From Pseudomonas grandcourensis (GTDB lineage: Bacteria; Pseudomonadota; Gammaproteobacteria; Pseudomonadales; Pseudomonadaceae): a DNA stretch of 64,000 nucleotides. The DNA is taken from the NCBI RefSeq assembly GCF_039909015.1, contig NZ_CP150919.1, forward strand, positions 6,672,501-6,736,500, given 5' to 3'. Shown here one piece after another: positions 35,115-43,680 of this stretch. Numbering within the stretch: the first letter of the stretch is position 1; the number at the start of each line of letters is the position of its first letter. Under the pieces are notes generated by a model that ran no database searches, was not told the origin of the DNA, and saw nothing but the letters and a program-made list of their open reading frames with translations. A program made the translations under genes and the position numbers.

Positions 35115-35597
35115 ATGGAACCCGGAAACGCCCAGCTGTCGATGACGGTATTGATGACCCCCGACATGGCCAACTTCTCTGGCAATGTCCACGGCGGCAC
35201 CCTGCTCAAATACCTCGACGAAGTGGCCTACGCCTGCGCCAGCCGTTATGCCGGCCGCTATGTGGTGACCCTGTCGGTGGATCAGGTCATTTTCCGTGAG
35301 CCGATCCATGTCGGTGAACTGGTGACCTTTCTCGCCTCGGTCAACTACACCGGCAATACCTCCATGGAGGTGGGCATCAAAGTGGTGACCGAGAACATCC
35401 GCGAACGCTCGGTACGCCACACCAACAGTTGCTTCTTCACCATGGTCGCGGTTGATGACCAGCGCAAACCCGCCTCCGTACCACCGTTGCAACCCCAGAA
35501 TAGCGAAGACAAGCGCCGTTACATGCAGGCCCAGCAGCGCCGGCAGATTCGTCAGGAGTCGGAAAAGCGCTATCAGGAGATCAAGGGCGACGTCTAA
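35115..35597 (+). CDS. Acyl-CoA thioesterase (hotdog fold, YciA/BFIT-like)
   Basis: A 160-residue single-hotdog protein. SGNVHGGTLLKYLDEVAYAC contains the HGG-x-x-x-x-x-D/E active-site helix, and VTLSVDQVIFREPIHVGELV is the following strand pair. The expected reaction is hydrolysis of acyl-CoA to acid plus CoA, as a hexamer in the cytoplasm. The ATG at 35115 (MEPGNAQLSM) matches relatives; the track-like extension of 13 residues upstream is not supported. The C-terminal 35 residues are charged (QAQQRRQIRQESEKRYQEIK). The preferred acyl chain is not evident. Confidence 0.9.
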   Translation: MEPGNAQLSMTVLMTPDMANFSGNVHGGTLLKYLDEVAYACASRYAGRYVVTLSVDQVIFREPIHVGELVTFLASVNYTGNTSMEVGIKVVTENIRERSVRHTNSCFFTMVAVDDQRKPASVPPLQPQNSEDKRRYMQAQQRRQIRQESEKRYQEIKGDV

Positions 35598-35616
35598 GGC
35601 AGGTCGCTCTCGCGCG

Positions 35617-35695
35617 ATCTTCGGATCGCTATCGCGAGCAGGCTCTCTCCCACAGGTACTGCACTAGCCTTGTGGGGGCGAGCCTGCTCGCGAAT
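35617..35695. repeat. REP palindrome pair with adjoining small hairpin
   Basis: GCGATC-TTCG-GATCGC (35617-35632) is followed by inverse REP ATCGCGAGCAGGCTCTCTCC (35631) and forward REP TTGTGGGGGCGAGCCTGCTC (35670). It lies between the convergent thioesterase and pdxY genes and probably ends transcripts from both sides. Confidence 0.85.
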
Positions 35696-35710
35696 GGGTT
35701 CAACGCTGAA

Positions 35711-36583
35711 TCAGAGACTGATTGGTGTAGCCTCGAACCGCACCCGCGGATGGGCAATCCGGTCCTGAGCCCGGACCAGTTCCAACTCGTAGCTGGCACA
35801 GGCCTGGGTTTCCAGCAGCACTTCATGCACCGCCGACGCCGTGAACTCGAACGCGGCCACCAGGCTGTCGCCCAACAGCACGCGCGCCAGGAACAGGCCG
35901 GACGTCAGATCGCCCACGCCCACCGGCTGACGCGGGAACGCCAGCAACGGGCGCTGCAAATGCCAGCTGCCTTCGGCCGTCACCAGCAGCATCTCGAAAA
36001 CCTCTGCCGATTTGCCTGGGTAGTCCAGATGCTTGACCAGCACCGCTTTCGGGCCGCGCACCAGTAATGCACGCGCCATGGCCAGGCAATCGAACAGCGA
36101 TTGCGGCTTGCGCCCGGAGAAGCTGTCCAGCTCCAACTGGTTCGGGCACATGAAGTCCGCCACGGCGGCGGCCTCTTCCAGCAGGAAATCACTGACCTCC
36201 GCCGGAACACTGCAGCCCTTCTCCGGATGCCCCATGACCGGGTCACACAGGTACAGTGCCTTGGGGTTCATCGACTTGATCCGCGCCACCCCCGTCAGGA
36301 TCGCCCGGCCCTGGGCCGCGCTGCCGAGGTAACCGGAGAGCACCGCATCGCAGTTGCCCAACTCACCAATCGCCGCAATGCCTTCGACCAGGTCGGGGAT
36401 CTGGTGCGGCGCCAGCACTTCACCGGCCCACTGACCGTATTGGGTGTGATTGGAGAACTGCACGGTGTTGAGCGGCCAGACATTCACCCCGACCCGTTGC
36501 ATCGGGAAAACCGCGGCACTGTTGCCGGCGTGACCGAATACCACGTGGGACTGGATAGCGAGCAAATGCGGAGTACGTTTCAT
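35711..36583 (-). CDS. pdxY: Pyridoxal kinase
   Basis: A 290-residue ribokinase-family enzyme that phosphorylates pyridoxal in the vitamin B6 salvage pathway. It carries the PdxY N-terminus [36 protein letters not shown] (substrate lid), [14 protein letters not shown] and the anion-hole motif [19 protein letters not shown], with the catalytic Asp in GDL. It fits PdxY length (about 287-290). The ATG at 36583 starts [13 protein letters not shown]. It is divergent from the DUF3301 gene and convergent with the thioesterase gene. Confidence 0.94.
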   Translation of the reverse strand: MKRTPHLLAIQSHVVFGHAGNSAAVFPMQRVGVNVWPLNTVQFSNHTQYGQWAGEVLAPHQIPDLVEGIAAIGELGNCDAVLSGYLGSAAQGRAILTGVARIKSMNPKALYLCDPVMGHPEKGCSVPAEVSDFLLEEAAAVADFMCPNQLELDSFSGRKPQSLFDCLAMARALLVRGPKAVLVKHLDYPGKSAEVFEMLLVTAEGSWHLQRPLLAFPRQPVGVGDLTSGLFLARVLLGDSLVAAFEFTASAVHEVLLETQACASYELELVRAQDRIAHPRVRFEATPISL

Positions 36584-36702
36584 GCGGTGGATTTCCGTAA
36601 AACGATTGAAATTCTAGCCGCGCAGTATGCGACTAAACGCAGCCTGTACGACAGACCAGCGACGCAGTTAAGCTGACACTATCTTGTTGGAGCACCCTGT
36701 TG

Positions 36703-37116
36703 ATGCTGACCCTTGGAAATATATTCGTGCTGATGCTGTTCGCCACTGCCGGCGCATGGCTATGGCACAACCACGGCTTGCGCGAGCGCGCGCTGGAGCG
36801 GGTCAAGCAGCATTGCGGCAAGCTCGGGATCGAATTGCTCGACGGCAACGTGGCCTTGAAAAGAATCGCGTTCATCAGGGATGCCAGTGGTCGCCGACGC
36901 CTGGCCCGTGTGTATAACTTCGAATTCACCGTGACCGGCGAAACCCGACACAACGGCACCATCACCCAGTTCGGCGCTCACAGCGCACAGATTGAGCTGG
37001 CGCCCTACCCGGTCCCGTTCGACGAAACCGAGCCGGTGGTCGACGTGGTGAAACCTCGCGCGGAAGTGATCGAGCTGAGCCAGTGGCGTCAGGACCATAC
37101 CAAGTGGCGGCCATGA
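36703..37116 (+). CDS. DUF3301 membrane-anchored protein
   Basis: A 137-residue protein. It has one N-terminal membrane segment (MLTLGNIFVLMLFATAGAWL), then a soluble part with CGKLGIELLDGNVALKRIAF and RRLARVYNFEFTVTGETRHN. This matches the DUF3301 family of gamma-proteobacteria, whose function is unknown. The ATG at 36703 is preferred; a TTG directly before it is also possible (GGAG at 36689). It is convergent with the COG0523 gene with only 4 bp between stops. Confidence 0.85.
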   Translation: MLTLGNIFVLMLFATAGAWLWHNHGLRERALERVKQHCGKLGIELLDGNVALKRIAFIRDASGRRRLARVYNFEFTVTGETRHNGTITQFGAHSAQIELAPYPVPFDETEPVVDVVKPRAEVIELSQWRQDHTKWRP

Positions 37117-37120
37117 GCCG

Positions 37121-38092
37121 TTAACCCGATCCGGATCGGCACGCCGCCAACTCACGCTGCAGTCGTTCTGCATTCTGCGCTTCACTGAAAATCAGCTCGA
37201 TACGCGAATCCTGCCGCCATTCACTGGGCTTCCAGTCCAGCGCCGAGTTATCCACCGCGTTCGCCGAGACCCAGCCGTGGGCGCTGTGGATAACCAGCTT
37301 CGCCCGCCTCCAGGCAAGGCTTTCAAGCCACCGGCCAACCAGAGCGGCATCAAACACCTGGCTTGGGTGCCAACGCCATCCGATGCTCCAGCCTCCGCCC
37401 TGTTCCTGACTCAAGCAAATGGGCAGCGCGGGATCGCTCCATATCGCCGGCAACTGCGCCAATCCCTTGGGCACGACGAAGTTATCCACACCTGCCCGCG
37501 CTTTGGCATTCAGCCCCGGCAACTCGCTCAAAGGTAAAGCCGCCTGTTGCGTCCAGCACAGGGGGAGCGGCGGCAATTGTCCGGCAATTCGCTGACGGCT
37601 TTCTTCTTCGAGCCCCTCAGACTTGTTCAACAGCAGCAATCCCGCATGGCCCAGCGCTTGCTGTTGAACATCCGGCAGCGGTTTGCCAGCAGCGAGCGAC
37701 TGGGCATCCAACACCAGCACACAAGGCTGGACAGCCAACACGCCTTGCCACGGCGCTTCGCTTAATTGCCTGAGCAACTGCGCCGGATGCCCCAGCCCCG
37801 AGGGCTCGATGAACAACCGATCCGGTTGTGCCTTGCGCAACAAGCGCCCAAGACCAATCTGAAACGGCGCACCGTTGACACAACACAAGCAGCCCCCGGC
37901 CACTTCCCCCAGTGCGATACCATCGGCGTCCTGGGTCAGTAGTGCAGCGTCGAGACCGATCTGGCCAAACTCGTTGATCAACACCGCCCACCGCTCGCCA
38001 GCCGGGCGCTGGGCCAGCAGGTGCTTGATCAGGCTGGTCTTGCCGGCGCCCAACGGGCCGGCAATGACATGAGTGGGGATATTCTGCAGCAT
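37121..38092 (-). CDS. COG0523 GTPase (CobW/P47K family metallochaperone)
   Basis: A 323-residue G3E GTPase. Walker A is GPLGAGKTS (K18); the metal-binding CxCC motif is in GGCLCCVNG; VLINEFGQIGLDAALL and LFIEPSGLGHPAQLLRQL are family blocks, and NKSE stands for the NKxD base-recognition motif. COG0523 proteins deliver zinc or other metals to target enzymes, often under zinc limitation. It has no clear Shine-Dalgarno, and only 27 bp separate its start from the divergent small secreted gene. Transcription may come from the zigA side, running antisense through that gene. The client is unknown. Confidence 0.88.
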   Translation of the reverse strand: MLQNIPTHVIAGPLGAGKTSLIKHLLAQRPAGERWAVLINEFGQIGLDAALLTQDADGIALGEVAGGCLCCVNGAPFQIGLGRLLRKAQPDRLFIEPSGLGHPAQLLRQLSEAPWQGVLAVQPCVLVLDAQSLAAGKPLPDVQQQALGHAGLLLLNKSEGLEEESRQRIAGQLPPLPLCWTQQAALPLSELPGLNAKARAGVDNFVVPKGLAQLPAIWSDPALPICLSQEQGGGWSIGWRWHPSQVFDAALVGRWLESLAWRRAKLVIHSAHGWVSANAVDNSALDWKPSEWRQDSRIELIFSEAQNAERLQRELAACRSGSG

Positions 38093-38119
38093 GGTCGATG
38101 ATTTCTGAGGAGGTGGTGG

Positions 38120-38476
38120 ATGCGGTTGATCGGCTTGTCGTTGCTCCTGGCACTCGTTTCAAGCGAGGCGCTGGCCCAGGCTTGTGTGGTTCACAGCCAG
38201 GGCGAGCGGATTGATGTCCAGGTTTGCCAACAGAACCGCAACATCCCGCCAAAACTCTTCGCCGATGGTTTCTGCCAACCGAACCTGGCGGGGCAAAAAG
38301 TCGAGGTGCAGTATGTCGATCAATGTCCCGGCGGCGCATTTGGTATCTGCAGCAACGCCCAAGTCACCAATATGCCCTACCGACAGGATATTCACTATTA
38401 CGGCGTTGCCACCGACGCGGCGTATTTGCAGCCGTACTGCGAGGCCCAGAGCCAGGGCACCTGGCTCAAGCCTTGA
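38120..38476 (+). CDS. Small secreted six-cysteine protein
   Basis: A 118-residue protein with a clear signal peptide (MRLIGLSLLLALVSSEALAQ). The mature part has six cysteines (in ACVV, VCQQ, FCQP, QCPG, ICSN and YCEA), enough for three disulfides in the periplasm. GAGGAGG gives a very strong Shine-Dalgarno. Homologues in Pseudomonas are sometimes labelled NADH:ubiquinone oxidoreductase, but nothing in the sequence supports that. It is embedded between two COG0523 genes on the other strand, in the zinc-related block, so a role in zinc stress is possible by context only. Confidence 0.75.
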   Translation: MRLIGLSLLLALVSSEALAQACVVHSQGERIDVQVCQQNRNIPPKLFADGFCQPNLAGQKVEVQYVDQCPGGAFGICSNAQVTNMPYRQDIHYYGVATDAAYLQPYCEAQSQGTWLKP

Positions 38477-38491
38477 AGCGCCAGTAGTGTT

Positions 38492-39697
38492 TCAGGCGGC
38501 CTCTTCATACCAAGGGCCGAATGGATCAGGCAACAAACCCCAGCCCTCTACGCCAAGCGCCATTTCCTCATCGGTCAGCAGGCATGCGTCCAGTTCGGCC
38601 GTGAGCTGCGTGAAGTCAATGTTCTGGCCGATGAAAACCAGTTCCTGGCGACAGTCCCCGCTGTCGGCGGTCCAGTTTTTCATAATCCCGGCGGTACTTT
38701 CTTCGTCTTGCGGCCATTGGTTTTTCGGTACGAAACGCCACCAGCGCCCGGCAAAACCATAGCGCATCAAACCACCGGCCTGAGACCAACTGCCGGCGTC
38801 CATGTGCTTGCTCGCCAGCCAGAAAAAGCCCTTGGAACGCAGCAGCTTGCCGTTGTCCCAAGGACCGTCGATAAAATTGAAGAATCGCTGCGGATGGAAC
38901 GGCCGGCGAGCCCGGTAAGCACTGGAAGCAATGCCGTACTCTTCGGTTTCCGGCACGTGTTCGCCGCGCAGCTCCTGCAACCATCCCGGTGCCTGGGCAG
39001 CCTTTTCGAAGTCAAAACGACCGGTGTTGAGAATCTTGTTCAAGGGGATTTCACCCATCGCCATCGGAATGATTTCCGCCCGGGCGTTGAGCCGTTCAAG
39101 TATGGCGATCAGCTCCTCGCGTTGGTGGCTGCTGATCAAGTCGATCTTGCTGAGCAAAATCACATCGGCGAACTCGACCTGCTCGATCAACAGATCGGTA
39201 ATCGAACGTTCGTCTTCCTCCCCAAGGGTCTCTCCCCGGGAAGCCAGGCTTTCGGCAGCCTGGTAATCGAGCAGGAAGTTCATGCCGTCGACCACCGTGA
39301 CCATGGTGTCGAGACGGGCGATGTCATTGAGACTCTGGCCGTTTTCATCGCAGAAGGTGAAGGTTTCCGCCACTGGCAGCGGTTCGGAAATGCCGGTGGA
39401 CTCGATCAGCAGATAGTCGAAGCGACCCTCTCTGGCGAGTTGGCTCACCTCCTCCAGCAAGTCTTCACGTAACGTACAGCAAATACACCCGTTACTCATC
39501 TCAACCAACCGTTCTTCAGCGCGATTTAGGCTGACATCGCGCTGGACTTCGGCGCCATCGACGTTGATTTCGCTCATATCGTTGACGATGACTGCAACCC
39601 GCAAACCATCACGATTACGTAGTATGTAATTAAGAAGTGTACTTTTTCCGGCGCCAAGAAAGCCGGAGAGAACGGTCACGGGGAGTCGATTGGACAT
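38492..39697 (-). CDS. zigA: Zinc-responsive COG0523 GTPase, ZigA-like metallochaperone
   Basis: A 401-residue G3E GTPase with a CobW C-terminal domain. Walker A is [10 protein letters not shown] (11-20), the CxCC motif is in [11 protein letters not shown], and [14 protein letters not shown] carries the SKxD base-recognition motif. The C-terminus has [16 protein letters not shown] and ends [10 protein letters not shown]. The ZigA subgroup is induced by zinc starvation and supplies zinc to enzymes. A Zur-box palindrome lies 50 bp upstream (39747-39761). The ATG at 39697 (MSNRLPV) is chosen over ATG/GTG codons 2 and 5 positions earlier because GAGGAAT is then properly spaced. Confidence 0.9.
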   Translation of the reverse strand: MSNRLPVTVLSGFLGAGKSTLLNYILRNRDGLRVAVIVNDMSEINVDGAEVQRDVSLNRAEERLVEMSNGCICCTLREDLLEEVSQLAREGRFDYLLIESTGISEPLPVAETFTFCDENGQSLNDIARLDTMVTVVDGMNFLLDYQAAESLASRGETLGEEDERSITDLLIEQVEFADVILLSKIDLISSHQREELIAILERLNARAEIIPMAMGEIPLNKILNTGRFDFEKAAQAPGWLQELRGEHVPETEEYGIASSAYRARRPFHPQRFFNFIDGPWDNGKLLRSKGFFWLASKHMDAGSWSQAGGLMRYGFAGRWWRFVPKNQWPQDEESTAGIMKNWTADSGDCRQELVFIGQNIDFTQLTAELDACLLTDEEMALGVEGWGLLPDPFGPWYEEAA

Positions 39698-39746
39698 CTG
39701 CATATTCCTCACAGGGATGCCCGGTCGCTGTGTCGGGCTTACACAA

Positions 39747-39761
39747 TGTTATACTGTAACA
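39747..39761. promoter_or_regulatory. Zur box between zigA and a secreted-protein gene
   Basis: TGTTATACTGTAACA is a near-perfect palindrome matching the gamma-proteobacterial Zur consensus core GTTATAnTATAAC at 12 of 13 positions counting the spacer. It lies 50 bp from the zigA start and 79 bp from the ATG at 39840, so it can control both divergent genes. Confidence 0.85.
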
Positions 39762-39839
39762 ACACAAATAAACCATCCCCTCTTGCTCAGCCGGGCAAAG
39801 GACAGGATGCTGAACACCGCTCCCCTCGTGAGAAAGCCC

Positions 39840-40220
39840 ATGCGCAACGCCCTTAAACCTGCATTGATCATGCTTTCCCTGCTGCTTTTGGCGGCCGAGG
39901 CGACGGCCCAGATCCCGAGCCTGGCCAAGTGCACCCGCAGTGCCAACCTGCTGGCCTGCGTGGATGCGGATGGCAATGCCTACAACGTTAACACCGCCGG
40001 CAGCACCCTCTATCTGCGGGGCTTCGAAACGGCCGGAAAACGCTATTGGGCACAGACCAACAGCCGCTACGGTCAGCTGACGTTTTTCACCGGTATCGCT
40101 TCCGATGGCGAGGCCTGGGTCGGTTACAACCGGCGCGTGGGCTGGACCACGATCAATCGGTTTTCCAGTTCCGGCGGCAGCAGCGCCAGGTTCACCTGCA
40201 GCCGGATCGCTGGCTGTTAG
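39840..40220 (+). CDS. Small secreted protein of the zinc-responsive block
   Basis: A 126-residue protein with a signal peptide (MRNALKPALIMLSLLLLAAE, cleavage near TAQ-I). The mature part has four cysteines in two pairs (KCTRSANLLAC near the start; TCSRIAGC at the very end) and aromatic glycine-rich strands, suggesting a small disulfide-linked beta fold. I do not recognise a named domain. An upstream in-frame ATG at 39807 is possible but would put 11 extra residues before the signal peptide. It is divergent from zigA and shares the Zur box at 39747, and is followed by the folE2 Zur box. Confidence 0.75.
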   Translation: MRNALKPALIMLSLLLLAAEATAQIPSLAKCTRSANLLACVDADGNAYNVNTAGSTLYLRGFETAGKRYWAQTNSRYGQLTFFTGIASDGEAWVGYNRRVGWTTINRFSSSGGSSARFTCSRIAGC

Positions 40221-40318
40221 GCCTCTTTGTTTTTCTGTTGATGGCGTGAAATCAGACTGAGCATGTGGCGGTTGCGCATGATGAAAGTCCGTTCATGAAA
40301 AAGGCATCGTCGATTGAT

Positions 40319-40335
40319 ATGTTATACTATAACAT
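40319..40335. promoter_or_regulatory. Zur box upstream of folE2
   Basis: ATGTTATACTATAACAT is a perfect 8-bp-arm palindrome around one central base and matches the Zur consensus GTTATAnTATAAC fully. It lies about 30 bp before the folE2 start, in position to repress the folE2-ABC transporter-gamma-CA operon when zinc is sufficient. Confidence 0.93.
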
Positions 40336-40365
40336 GTCAAACCAACTCCCACGATGGACCTGCTC

Positions 40366-41262
40366 ATGAATGCGCTGACTCTGCCGGATATCGCCGCGCA
40401 GGCCTCACGCCAAGCCCTGCCACTGGAGTGGGTGGGCATGTGCGGCATTGCTCTTCCCGTTTTGTTTGATGGCCAACGACTGAATGCAAAGGTCGATGCC
40501 GGCGTGAGCCTCGACGATGGCAACACGCGCGGCATTCACATGTCACGGCTCTATCTGGCGCTTGAATTGCTGGAGCAGGAAAACCTTTCACCGGCTTTAT
40601 TGCGGCGGGTTTTGCAGCGTTTTCTTGAGAGTCATGAAGGGCTATCCAGCAGCGCACACCTAACCATTCATGCCGATTTGTTGCTGAAAAGGCCGGCGCT
40701 GATCAGTCCATTGGCCGGCTGGAAAAGCTATCCGGTCAGCATCGAAGCGCGTTTGAAAAACGCAATGTTCCACGTGGAACTAAAAATCGACGTGCCTTAT
40801 TCCTCAACCTGCCCGTGTTCCGCGGCCCTTTCTCGACAGTTGATTCAGCAGCAGTTCGTCGATGATTTCGCCAACAAGCCACTGCAACACGCCGACGTTT
40901 TAGCCTGGCTCGGTTCCACGAACGGCATCGTCGCCACACCTCACAGCCAACGCAGCAGTGCAAAGTTGCGCGTACGTCTGGCTGATTTTCTGGACGAGTT
41001 GCCTCTGATCGCCGTCATCAACGACGCTGAAGCCGCACTCGGCACCGCCGTTCAAACAGCGGTAAAACGCGCCGACGAACAGGCCTTCGCCCTGGCCAAT
41101 GGTCAGAACCTGATGTTCTGCGAAGACGCCGCACGCCGTTTGAATCTGGCCCTCAAGCGGTCCACAGGCATCAGCGCCTTCCACATTCGTGTCATCCACG
41201 CCGAAAGCCTGCACGCCCACGACGCCGTAGCCGAAAGCCGTTTCAACTGGGAGGCCGCATGA
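40366..41262 (+). CDS. folE2: GTP cyclohydrolase IB (zinc-independent)
   Basis: A 298-residue GCYH-IB enzyme converting GTP to 7,8-dihydroneopterin triphosphate for folate synthesis. It uses Mn2+ or other metals instead of zinc and replaces FolE under zinc starvation. Family motifs are VDAGVSLDDGNTRGIHMSRL and YSSTCPCSAAL with catalytic C149. The ATG at 40366 (MNALTLPD) is preferred to one at 40354. It sits just downstream of a perfect Zur box and overlaps the next gene by ATGA. The ABC transporter, gamma-CA and probably the ThrRS-like gene are in the same direction. Confidence 0.95.
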   Translation: MNALTLPDIAAQASRQALPLEWVGMCGIALPVLFDGQRLNAKVDAGVSLDDGNTRGIHMSRLYLALELLEQENLSPALLRRVLQRFLESHEGLSSSAHLTIHADLLLKRPALISPLAGWKSYPVSIEARLKNAMFHVELKIDVPYSSTCPCSAALSRQLIQQQFVDDFANKPLQHADVLAWLGSTNGIVATPHSQRSSAKLRVRLADFLDELPLIAVINDAEAALGTAVQTAVKRADEQAFALANGQNLMFCEDAARRLNLALKRSTGISAFHIRVIHAESLHAHDAVAESRFNWEAA

Positions 41263-41927
41263 TTGCTTGCCACGCTTTGCGCTGGGGTGCACCGGGGCAG
41301 CCACTCACGCCAGCGCTGGACTTCGAACTGTCGAAGGGCAACCTGACTGCCATCATCGGTGCGAACGGCTCCGGGAAAAGCAGCCTGTTGAAGGTCATCG
41401 CCGGCTTGCAAAAACCGTTGGCCGGAAAGGTTCGACTGAGTGTTCCACTCAAGGGGGGTGTGTCGTTCCTGCCCCAGCAACAACACCTCGACAGACAATT
41501 CCCGATCAGCCTTCAGGCATTGGTCGCCGCCGGTTTCTGGGGCAACAAACAGTCACCACAGGTCCGTAGCCAACGACTGAAAACCGTCCTCGAAAACTGG
41601 TGCCTGAATGGCCTGGAAGATCGACCCTTGATGGCCCTCTCCGGCGGCGAATTGCAACGCGCCCTGCTCGCCCGATTGAGCCTGACCGACGCACCCTTGC
41701 TATTGCTCGATGAACCCCACGCGGCCCTCGATGAACTCGGCCAGGCATTGCTCTGGAAGCACATATACGAATGGCACCTCGAGGGCCGAACACAGGTGGT
41801 CGTGTGCCATGACCTCGCCGCTGTCCGCGAGCACATCCCACACACGTTGCTGATCAAAAGCAGTGGATGCGCATTCGGCCCGAGCACCGAACTGATCCGC
41901 CAACCACCACAAGCGCAGGTGGCCTGA
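41259..41927 (+). CDS. Metal ABC transporter ATP-binding protein (ZnuC-like)
   Basis: A 222-residue ABC ATPase. Walker A is GANGSGKSS, followed by SFLPQQQHLDRQFPIS (Q-loop), signature LSGGELQRALLARL, Walker B LLLLDEPHAALD and switch histidine in VVCHDLAAV. It belongs to the zinc/manganese importer class by its place with a cluster A-I binding protein and ABC-3 permease. The start overlaps the folE2 stop (ATGA) and the stop overlaps the permease start (TGATG), so the genes are translationally coupled. It is a second system beside the usual znuABC of Pseudomonas, under Zur control by context. Confidence 0.93.
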   Translation: MIACHALRWGAPGQPLTPALDFELSKGNLTAIIGANGSGKSSLLKVIAGLQKPLAGKVRLSVPLKGGVSFLPQQQHLDRQFPISLQALVAAGFWGNKQSPQVRSQRLKTVLENWCLNGLEDRPLMALSGGELQRALLARLSLTDAPLLLLDEPHAALDELGQALLWKHIYEWHLEGRTQVVVCHDLAAVREHIPHTLLIKSSGCAFGPSTELIRQPPQAQVA

Positions 41928-42793
41928 TGATCGCTGCCGCGCATCTCTGGCAACCGTTCCACGAGTTCGTGTTCATGCGTCGGGCGCTGCTCGGCGGTTT
42001 GCTCCTGGCGTGCAGTACGGCGCCCCTTGGGGTGTTTCTGATCCTCAGGCGCATGAGCCTGATCGGCGATGCCGTCGCCCACGGCATCCTTCCCGGTGCG
42101 GCTCTAGGTTTCTGGTTTGCCGGGTTGAGCCTCCCGGCGTTGACCATCGGCGGTCTCGGCGCCGGCCTGAGCATGGCCGGCCTCGCCGCCTGGATTACGC
42201 GGCGCACCGGCCTGCGAGAGGACGCCAGCCTCGCGGCGATCTACCCGATTTCCCTGGCCGGTGGCGTGCTGATTCTCGGCATCGCCGGCAAACGCCTGGA
42301 CCTGTTGCACCTGCTGTTTGGCTCGGCGCTGGCAGTCGACGGCCCGACCTTGACCGGCATGCTTTGGGTCTCGGGCCTGAGCCTGATTGCCATGGCGCTG
42401 ATCTACAAGCCACTACTGCTCGACACCCTCGACCCGCTTTTTCTGCAAACCGTCAGCCGACTCGGCCCACTGGCCCACGGCGTGTTCCTGACGCTGGTGG
42501 TGTTGAATCTGGTCATCGGTTTCCAGGCGATCGGCGCGTTGATGGTGGTCGGCCTGATGATGCTGCCTGCCGCTGCTGCGCGTTTCTGGAGTCGTCGCCT
42601 GCCGGTGCTGATCGTCGTCGCGGCGTTGCTCGGCAGCCTCTCGGTGTGGCTCGGTTTACTGATCTCGTTCTATTACTCGCTACCCAGTGGCCCGGCAATC
42701 GTGCTGGTGGCCGGCGGAGGGTATCTGTTGTCCGTGGTGTTCGGGCCGGTGCACGGCTTGCTGCGCCGCCCGCCTTTGCTCACATCCCAATGA
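41927..42793 (+). CDS. Metal ABC transporter permease (ABC-3/ZnuB-like)
   Basis: A 288-residue inner-membrane protein with about eight hydrophobic segments of the ABC-3 family. Features include FMRRALLGGLLLACSTAPLG, RRMSLIGDAVAHGILPGAAL (the coupling region), and FQAIGALMVVGLMMLPAAAA. The ATG at 41927 overlaps the ATPase stop codon; the frame is open 20 codons further up but that would lie inside the ATPase gene. It forms the membrane pore for zinc (or manganese) uptake with the ATPase and the binding protein on either side. Confidence 0.93.
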   Translation: MIAAAHLWQPFHEFVFMRRALLGGLLLACSTAPLGVFLILRRMSLIGDAVAHGILPGAALGFWFAGLSLPALTIGGLGAGLSMAGLAAWITRRTGLREDASLAAIYPISLAGGVLILGIAGKRLDLLHLLFGSALAVDGPTLTGMLWVSGLSLIAMALIYKPLLLDTLDPLFLQTVSRLGPLAHGVFLTLVVLNLVIGFQAIGALMVVGLMMLPAAAARFWSRRLPVLIVVAALLGSLSVWLGLLISFYYSLPSGPAIVLVAGGGYLLSVVFGPVHGLLRRPPLLTSQ

Positions 42794-42804
42794 GGTGTTA
42801 CCCG

Positions 42805-43680
42805 ATGCGCGCTTTACTCGTGCTGTTCAGCTTGATGGTGTCGATGTCGCTGTCTGCCGCCGAAAAACTTCAGGTGGTCACCAGCTTCAGCATCCTTGCC
42901 GACATGACCCGGCAGGTTGGCAAAGATCATATCCAGATCACCAACATGGTCGGCCCGGACGCGGATGCACATACCTACGAGCCGACACCGGACGACGCCA
43001 AAGCGCTGCTCAAGGCCAGGCTCATCATCAAGAACGGCCTGGGTTTCGAGCCCTGGCTGGATCGACTGGTGACGAGCACCGAGACCCGGGCGCAGGTCAT
43101 CAGCGCGAGTCGCGGTGTCATACCGCGCAGCCTGGATGAAGACGGCGAAACCGTTCCCGACCCGCACGCCTGGCATAACCTGGCGAACACCGAGCTGTAC
43201 ATCGCCAATATCACCAAGGCGCTGATCACCGCCGACCCGGCAAACACCGCCGACTATGAGCGCAACAGCCAGGCGTATCTGAAACAGGTCTATGCCCTGC
43301 TCGCCGAAGCCAAGGCCAAACTCGGTTCACTGTCACCGGGCAACCGCAAGATCGTGACCTCCCACGATGCCTTCGGTTATCTCGGCCAGGCCTACGGCAT
43401 CGAGTTCATGGCGCCTCAAGGCCTGTCCACCGAGCGCGAACCTTCAGCCGCCGAAGTGGCCGCACTGATCACCCAGATTCGTCAGGCCAAGGTCAAGGCG
43501 GTGTTCATGGAAAACATCAAGGACGCCCGCCTGCTCAAGCAGATCGCCGATGAAAGCGATGCGCAGATCGGCGGCACGCTGTACTCCGACGCCTTGGCGG
43601 CGAGCGGTCCGGCCAGCACCTTCACCGGCTTGTTCGAGTACAACCTCAACACCCTGTACAACGCGTTGAGCAAGCCATGA
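42805..43680 (+). CDS. Metal ABC transporter substrate-binding protein (cluster A-I, ZnuA/MntC-like)
   Basis: A 291-residue periplasmic protein with signal peptide (MRALLVLFSLMVSMSLSAAE). Metal ligands expected from the family are H56 (DADAHTYEP), H121 (DPHAWHN), H187 (TSHDAFGYL) and D262 (LYSDAL). The charged His-rich loop of typical ZnuA is missing, so zinc or manganese are both possible from sequence; the Zur box upstream favours zinc. The ATG at 42805 has GAGGTG upstream; a much longer open frame starting inside the permease gene is out of phase with it and rejected. The stop overlaps the gamma-CA start. Confidence 0.93.
   Translation: MRALLVLFSLMVSMSLSAAEKLQVVTSFSILADMTRQVGKDHIQITNMVGPDADAHTYEPTPDDAKALLKARLIIKNGLGFEPWLDRLVTSTETRAQVISASRGVIPRSLDEDGETVPDPHAWHNLANTELYIANITKALITADPANTADYERNSQAYLKQVYALLAEAKAKLGSLSPGNRKIVTSHDAFGYLGQAYGIEFMAPQGLSTEREPSAAEVAALITQIRQAKVKAVFMENIKDARLLKQIADESDAQIGGTLYSDALAASGPASTFTGLFEYNLNTLYNALSKP

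Noticed and set aside
38120..38476. Naming the six-cysteine secreted protein NADH:ubiquinone oxidoreductase
   Set aside because: That label circulates for homologues, but an exported 118-residue protein without cofactor motifs does not support it.
42010..42804. Upstream part of the open frame leading into the metal-binding protein gene
   Set aside because: It overlaps the permease gene in another phase; the signal peptide and Shine-Dalgarno place the start at 42805.
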